Made by a program: the position numbers and the translations under genes. Shown here piece after piece: positions 6,773 through 7,485 of a stretch of DNA of 7,485 nucleotides. The stretch's first letter is position 1; each line of letters starts with the position of its first letter. Source of the DNA: an uncultured Paracoccaceae bacterium (lineage in GTDB: Bacteria; Pseudomonadota; Alphaproteobacteria; Rhodobacterales; Rhodobacteraceae); assembly GCA_937927885.1 (NCBI GenBank), contig CALEZJ010000626.1, positions 1 to 7,485 on the forward strand, in the 5' to 3' direction. The notes under the pieces were generated by a model. It was not told the DNA's origin. It ran no database searches and worked only from the letters and a program-made list of their open reading frames with translations.

Positions 6773-6792
6773 GCGTGTAACCCCCGACACGC
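6773..6792 (+). promoter_or_regulatory. Small hairpin abutting the ribosome binding site of the YedZ-like gene
   Basis: GCGTGT (6773-6778) and ACACGC (6787-6792) are exact complements with an 8-nt loop (AACCCCCG). The next base begins the AAGGAG ribosome binding site (6793-6798). As RNA it could affect ribosome access, and as DNA it could be an operator. The leader between the fumC terminator and the ATG is only 58 nt, so any promoter for the downstream gene must lie here or inside the fumC end. I see no clear -35/-10. Confidence 0.3.
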
Positions 6793-6805
6793 AAGGAGCT
6801 TTTTC

Positions 6806-7405
6806 ATGTCGCGCCTCTCGCCCTATTTGCTTTGGACCCTGCTTTCGCTGCCCGCTGCCGGGTTCCTGTGGCAATTCGCCACCTCCACCGACATGCGCAT
6901 CGCGCACGAATTGCTGCACCCCACCGGCGAGTTCTCGGCACGGTTTCTCATCGTCGCCATGCTCGCCTCACCGCTGATGCTGCTGTTTCGCAAGGCCCGG
7001 TTCCCGCGCTGGCTGCGGCAGAACCGGCGGTATTTCGGCGTCGCCAGCTTTGGCTATGCCGCGCTGCATACGGTCTTCTATCTGATCGACCGCGGCACAT
7101 TGGACCGCGTTCTGGACCAGATCGCCCGGTTCGACATCTGGACCGGCTGGCTGGCGTTGGCGATCTTCGTTCCGCTCGCCGTCACCTCGGCTGACTGGGC
7201 GCAGCGGGTCCTGGGTCCGGCCTGGAAGACGCTGCAACGCTGGACTTATCCGGCCGCCGTGCTGACTTTGCTGCACTGGGCGGCACTGCATGACTGGGGC
7301 CATCCTGCGGCGGCACTTGTGCATTTCGGCCCGCTCGCCGCACTCGAGGCCTATCGGCTTTGGTACTGGTATGGTCCGCGCAAAGCTGCCAGACTGCGGG
7401 CATGA
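6806..7405 (+). CDS. Ferric-reductase-like haem-binding membrane protein, YedZ/MsrQ type
   Basis: This encodes 199 aa, close to the ~200-210 aa of MsrQ/YedZ, the haem b membrane subunit that feeds quinone-pool electrons to the periplasmic methionine-sulfoxide reductase MsrP. Six hydrophobic helices are visible at about 6-24, 44-62, 78-95, 111-128, 147-163 and 170-188. Family marks include HPTGEFSARFL after helix 1, FGYAALHTVFY with His88 (equivalent of E. coli His91), VTSADWAQRVLGPAWKTLQR and LTLLHW with His157 (equivalent of His164). The third haem-region histidine of E. coli MsrQ (His151, in LHNFVY) is replaced here by Gln144 in LQRWTY, at the same 13-residue distance from the next His. No msrP gene is in view, so a role as a different ferric-reductase-domain protein is possible and I give no gene symbol. 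The ATG at 6806 has AAGGAG seven bases upstream. Its stop overlaps the next start as ATGA, indicating translational coupling. Confidence 0.85.
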   Translation: MSRLSPYLLWTLLSLPAAGFLWQFATSTDMRIAHELLHPTGEFSARFLIVAMLASPLMLLFRKARFPRWLRQNRRYFGVASFGYAALHTVFYLIDRGTLDRVLDQIARFDIWTGWLALAIFVPLAVTSADWAQRVLGPAWKTLQRWTYPAAVLTLLHWAALHDWGHPAAALVHFGPLAALEAYRLWYWYGPRKAARLRA

Positions 7406-7485
7406 GCACCGATCCCTTCGCGAACCGCCTGCTGCGCGCCCTCCCCGGAGCGTTGGGCACCGGCATGTTGGGCGCCATCCTGATC
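7402..7485 (+). CDS. Unknown protein, N-terminal 28 residues (3' end outside the window)
   Basis: It begins at the ATG that overlaps the previous stop (ATGA, 7402-7405) and stays open to the window edge. The visible residues are MSTDPFANRLLRALPG followed by ALGTGMLGAILI. This is a short polar start with two arginines leading into a Gly/Ala/Leu hydrophobic stretch, which suggests a first transmembrane helix. There is only a poor Shine-Dalgarno (GCGGG), so translation probably depends on the upstream gene and the two products may work together at the membrane. Too little is seen to name a family. Confidence 0.6.
   Translation, partial: MSTDPFANRLLRALPGALGTGMLGAILI

Noticed and set aside
5232..6794. 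520-codon minus-strand frame opposite fumC
   Set aside because: It is fully antisense to a certain fumC, has no ribosome binding site or family motif, and crosses the fumC terminator.

Overview
The window is high-GC DNA that looks like a chromosomal segment from an alphaproteobacterium, most likely of the Rhodobacterales/Paracoccus type. The reasons are strong GC bias at third codon positions, Ala/Pro/Arg-rich proteins, AGGAG-type ribosome binding sites, and the character of the fumarase and the YedZ/MsrQ-like protein. This placement is an inference from composition and protein style, not from a marker gene. I see no rRNA, tRNA, CRISPR array, insertion sequence or phage gene.

Layout, left to right. 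(1) 2-184 (+) is the C-terminal end of a short-chain dehydrogenase/reductase that resembles DprE2-type SDRs. (2) 185-340 is a spacer with three small inverted repeats in a row. (3) 341-1957 (+) encodes an uncharacterised exported or membrane-anchored 538-aa protein: a Tat-like or anchor N-terminus, about 230 residues of Pro/Ala-rich linker, then a compact histidine-bearing C-terminal domain. (4) 1958-2307 is a convergent, gene-free spacer with hairpins that may act as terminators. (5) 5042-3318 and 3306-2308 (-) form a tight two-gene operon with an 11-nt gap. It encodes a 574-aa secreted protein with a possible, divergent phosphodiester-glycosidase-like C-terminal half, then a 332-aa secreted protein of the formylglycine-generating-enzyme (sulfatase-modifying factor) fold. 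The second protein lacks the catalytic cysteine pair. (6) 5043-5312 is a divergent intergenic region with several dyad elements, the clearest being a 24-bp near-perfect inverted repeat at 5126-5149. (7) 5313-6707 (+) is fumC, class II fumarase, closed by a textbook intrinsic terminator. (8) 6806-7405 (+) is a six-helix ferric-reductase-like haem membrane protein of the YedZ/MsrQ kind. It overlaps by ATGA with (9) 7402 to the window end, the first 28 residues of an unrecognised, probably membrane-associated protein.

fumC (TCA cycle) is a housekeeping gene and the YedZ-like protein belongs to respiratory or redox metabolism. The middle of the window, 341-5042, is different: three predicted exported proteins of unclear function in two convergent units. 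The secreted pair at 2308-5042 is the best candidate for an uncharacterised envelope system. The adjacent 538-aa protein may or may not belong with it, since nothing in the sequence links it except proximity and predicted export.
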